A stretch of 64,000 nt of DNA from Misgurnus anguillicaudatus. Lineage: Eukaryota > Chordata > Actinopteri > Cypriniformes > Cobitidae. Shown piece by piece: positions 62,192 through 64,000 of this stretch. Location: contig NC_073358.2 in the NCBI RefSeq assembly GCF_027580225.2, positions 27,616,501 to 27,680,500 of the forward strand. The letters are read 5' to 3'. The translations under genes and the position numbers were made by a program. Within the stretch, counting starts at the first letter, position 1. Each line of letters begins with the position of its first letter. The notes beneath the pieces are model-generated. The model was not told the origin of the DNA. It saw nothing but the letters and a program-made list of their open reading frames with translations, and searched no databases.

Positions 62192-62889
62192 CTGGAAATT
62201 AAAAAAGTAATGAATGAGACGATGACAAACAGACTTCTTTAAATGTCTCTGTAAACCTGACAAAGAAAGGTGAAAGATGGCAAACAAAGATTGTAAAAAA
62301 TACAAGCTTGTGCTGGAAAAGATGCCAAAACATAGCATTTACTCAATAAAAATGACAAATACTTATTAATTCCTAATTTATCAAGGTCAGTTCTTAGGTC
62401 TGCGTTTATAACTACTAAGCTTAATCAATCAGAATGCGATTAAAACAGATTAAAAATAGTGTTACCAGAAAACATCCAGCAGCAACAGAATGACAGCAGT
62501 TTGCTAATGTTTTGGCAGCATAACCTGGCTATAGATTGAGTATATTAGCTGTTGTATTGACATGCGTAACTTAAATAGTCTTGAAAAAAAGTAAAAGCAA
62601 GTTCACAAAAAAGATGAAGAATTTATTATTAGTTTAATAAAGATAAGAGTGGTCTGCTAACTAGAGTGTTAGAAGAGATGAGGCAATGTTTTTTATCATG
62701 GGAAAAAGAAACCAGCACTGGATAAGACAGCAAAACTGTAAGTGCATTTAAATGCCTTACCCAAGATTAATTCAACACTGAACTAACACGAAGCTTAAAT
62801 TAAACCCCTCGGTCCCTCCCTCAAACTGTGAAATCTCTGGTGCTAATCCCACCCATCAATTCTTAGAATCCTGAGATTCTGGAAGGAAA
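62192..62889. other. Intron upstream of exon 1
   Basis: AT-rich sequence before the acceptor of exon 1. No 5' non-coding exon or promoter could be recognised. Confidence 0.4.
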
Positions 62890-63562
62890 TTAAAGGGACA
62901 CTACACTTAATTTTTTTAATATGCTCTTTTCCAGCTCCTCTAGAGTTAAACATTTGAATCTTACCGTTTTGGAATCCATTCAGTCGATCTCCGGGTCTGG
63001 CGGTACCACTTTTAGCATAGCTTATCACAACCCATAGAATCTGATTAGTCCATTAGCATCTCCCGTAAAAAAATAACCAAAGAGTTTCAATATTTTTCCT
63101 ATGTAAAACTTGACTCTTCTGTAGTTACATTGTGTACGAAGACTGATGAAAAATTAAAAGTTGCGATTTTCTAGGCAGATATGGCTAGGAACTATACTCT
63201 CATTCTGGTGTAATAATCAAGACCTTTGCTGCTGTAACATGGCTGCAGGCGGCGCAATGATATTAGTGCCCGAAAATAGTCCCCTGCTATTGAAAGAGTT
63301 ACTTTTAGTACTCTTTGTACACAATGTAACTACAGAAGATCCAAGTTTTAAACAGGAAAATATCAAAACTCTTTGGTCATTATTTTAGGCGTGATGCTAA
63401 TGGTCGTATCAGATTCTATGGATTATGCTAAGCTATGCTAAAAGTGGTAGGGCCAGACCCGGAGATCAGCTGAATGGATTCCAAAATGATAAAAATCTAA
63501 TTTTTAACTCTAGGAGAGCTGGAAAATTAGCATATTTTCCAAAAAAGTGGAGTGTCCCTTTA
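62890..63562. mobile_element. Foldback element with arms of about 180 bp
   Basis: The left arm begins taaagggacactacact and the right arm ends gtggagtgtccctttaa. The arms are reverse complements over about 180 bp (for example gatctccgggtctgg on the left, ccagacccggagatc on the right). The spacer is about 300 bp. Confidence 0.8.
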
Positions 63563-64000
63563 AGAGCTGCATGCTGGACACAGTTTATCCCATACATTTC
63601 ATTGCTCTACAACAAACTCCCATGGCCAACAGAAATTAAGAAATCAGGTAAAATGTGCACCCCTCACATGCAGAGATCTACACCTGCACTCAAAGAGTGA
63701 ATCTGAGATCTGAGCAGGTGTATAAAATCATGACATCCTCTCTCTCAATCAGAGGAAAGTCAAGTAAGTTAGTCCTAATCGTAGGATATTTTTAACCCCT
63801 ATCCTTCTGATGTACAAATGATTAACATTTCTGTCTGGTGTAACACAGTTAAATGCTGACTTAGCTGCGTGTGCAAGCACAAATAGAGGTAGAGTATATC
63901 AGAGGAACAGAAAAGATGTACATTACTAAGGGAGTTTTTCCGCACTATATCCCTTGGGTGAATTAGGAGCATTAGTCCAACTTTAAATAAAGTTACACTA
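63563..64000. other. Right window edge, unassigned
   Basis: AT-rich DNA with no recognised exon, promoter element or repeat partner in the window. Confidence 0.35.

Overview
The window is vertebrate genomic DNA, almost certainly from a teleost fish and most likely a cyprinid relative. The evidence is short conserved exons with GT/AG borders inside AT-rich introns, Tc1-like and hAT-like DNA transposon relics, many inverted-repeat MITE families, tRNA-derived SINE tails, and long CA and GA microsatellites. There is no bacterial or operon-type organisation.

One host gene accounts for all the protein-coding sequence I can support: a non-erythroid beta-spectrin on the minus strand, best matched to sptbn2 (beta-III spectrin). 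The start exon is at about 62.0-62.2 kb. The body exons run right to left from 25.1 kb to 0.84 kb, and the 3' end lies beyond base 1. I placed 35 coding exons totalling about 6.39 kb (about 2,130 codons). Reading phase carries through every junction except one with a 1-nt conflict. The exons encode the actin-binding domain (two CH domains), about 17 spectrin repeats and the start of the charged C-terminal linker. The PH domain expected in long beta-spectrins is not in the window.

Intron 1 is about 36.9 kb (25,145-62,019). It contains a second, alternative first coding exon at 56,941-57,046. That exon encodes a 35-residue leader ending in the LEGRFKQLQ motif seen in short-leader beta-spectrin isoforms, and it joins exon 2 in the same phase as the distal start exon. 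A downstream alternative promoter is therefore likely near 57.1-57.8 kb.

Most of the remaining DNA is mobile-element debris: a Tc1-like element with a decayed transposase (1.6-2.9 kb); two oppositely oriented, internally deleted Tc1-like elements (11.5 and 42.4 kb); hAT-like elements with 8-bp target duplications (34.6, 45.0 and 48.0 kb); several foldback elements with arms of about 180-280 bp; a LINE 3' tail; a decayed RecQ-like helicase ORF (32.1-32.6 kb); and layered insertions up to three deep. The features most worth a second look are the alternative first exon, an intron made largely of transposon sequence with no usable GT donor at the conserved boundary (4,588-5,415), the 1-nt phase conflict between exons 4 and 5, and two foldback elements sharing an identical GC-rich hairpin loop.
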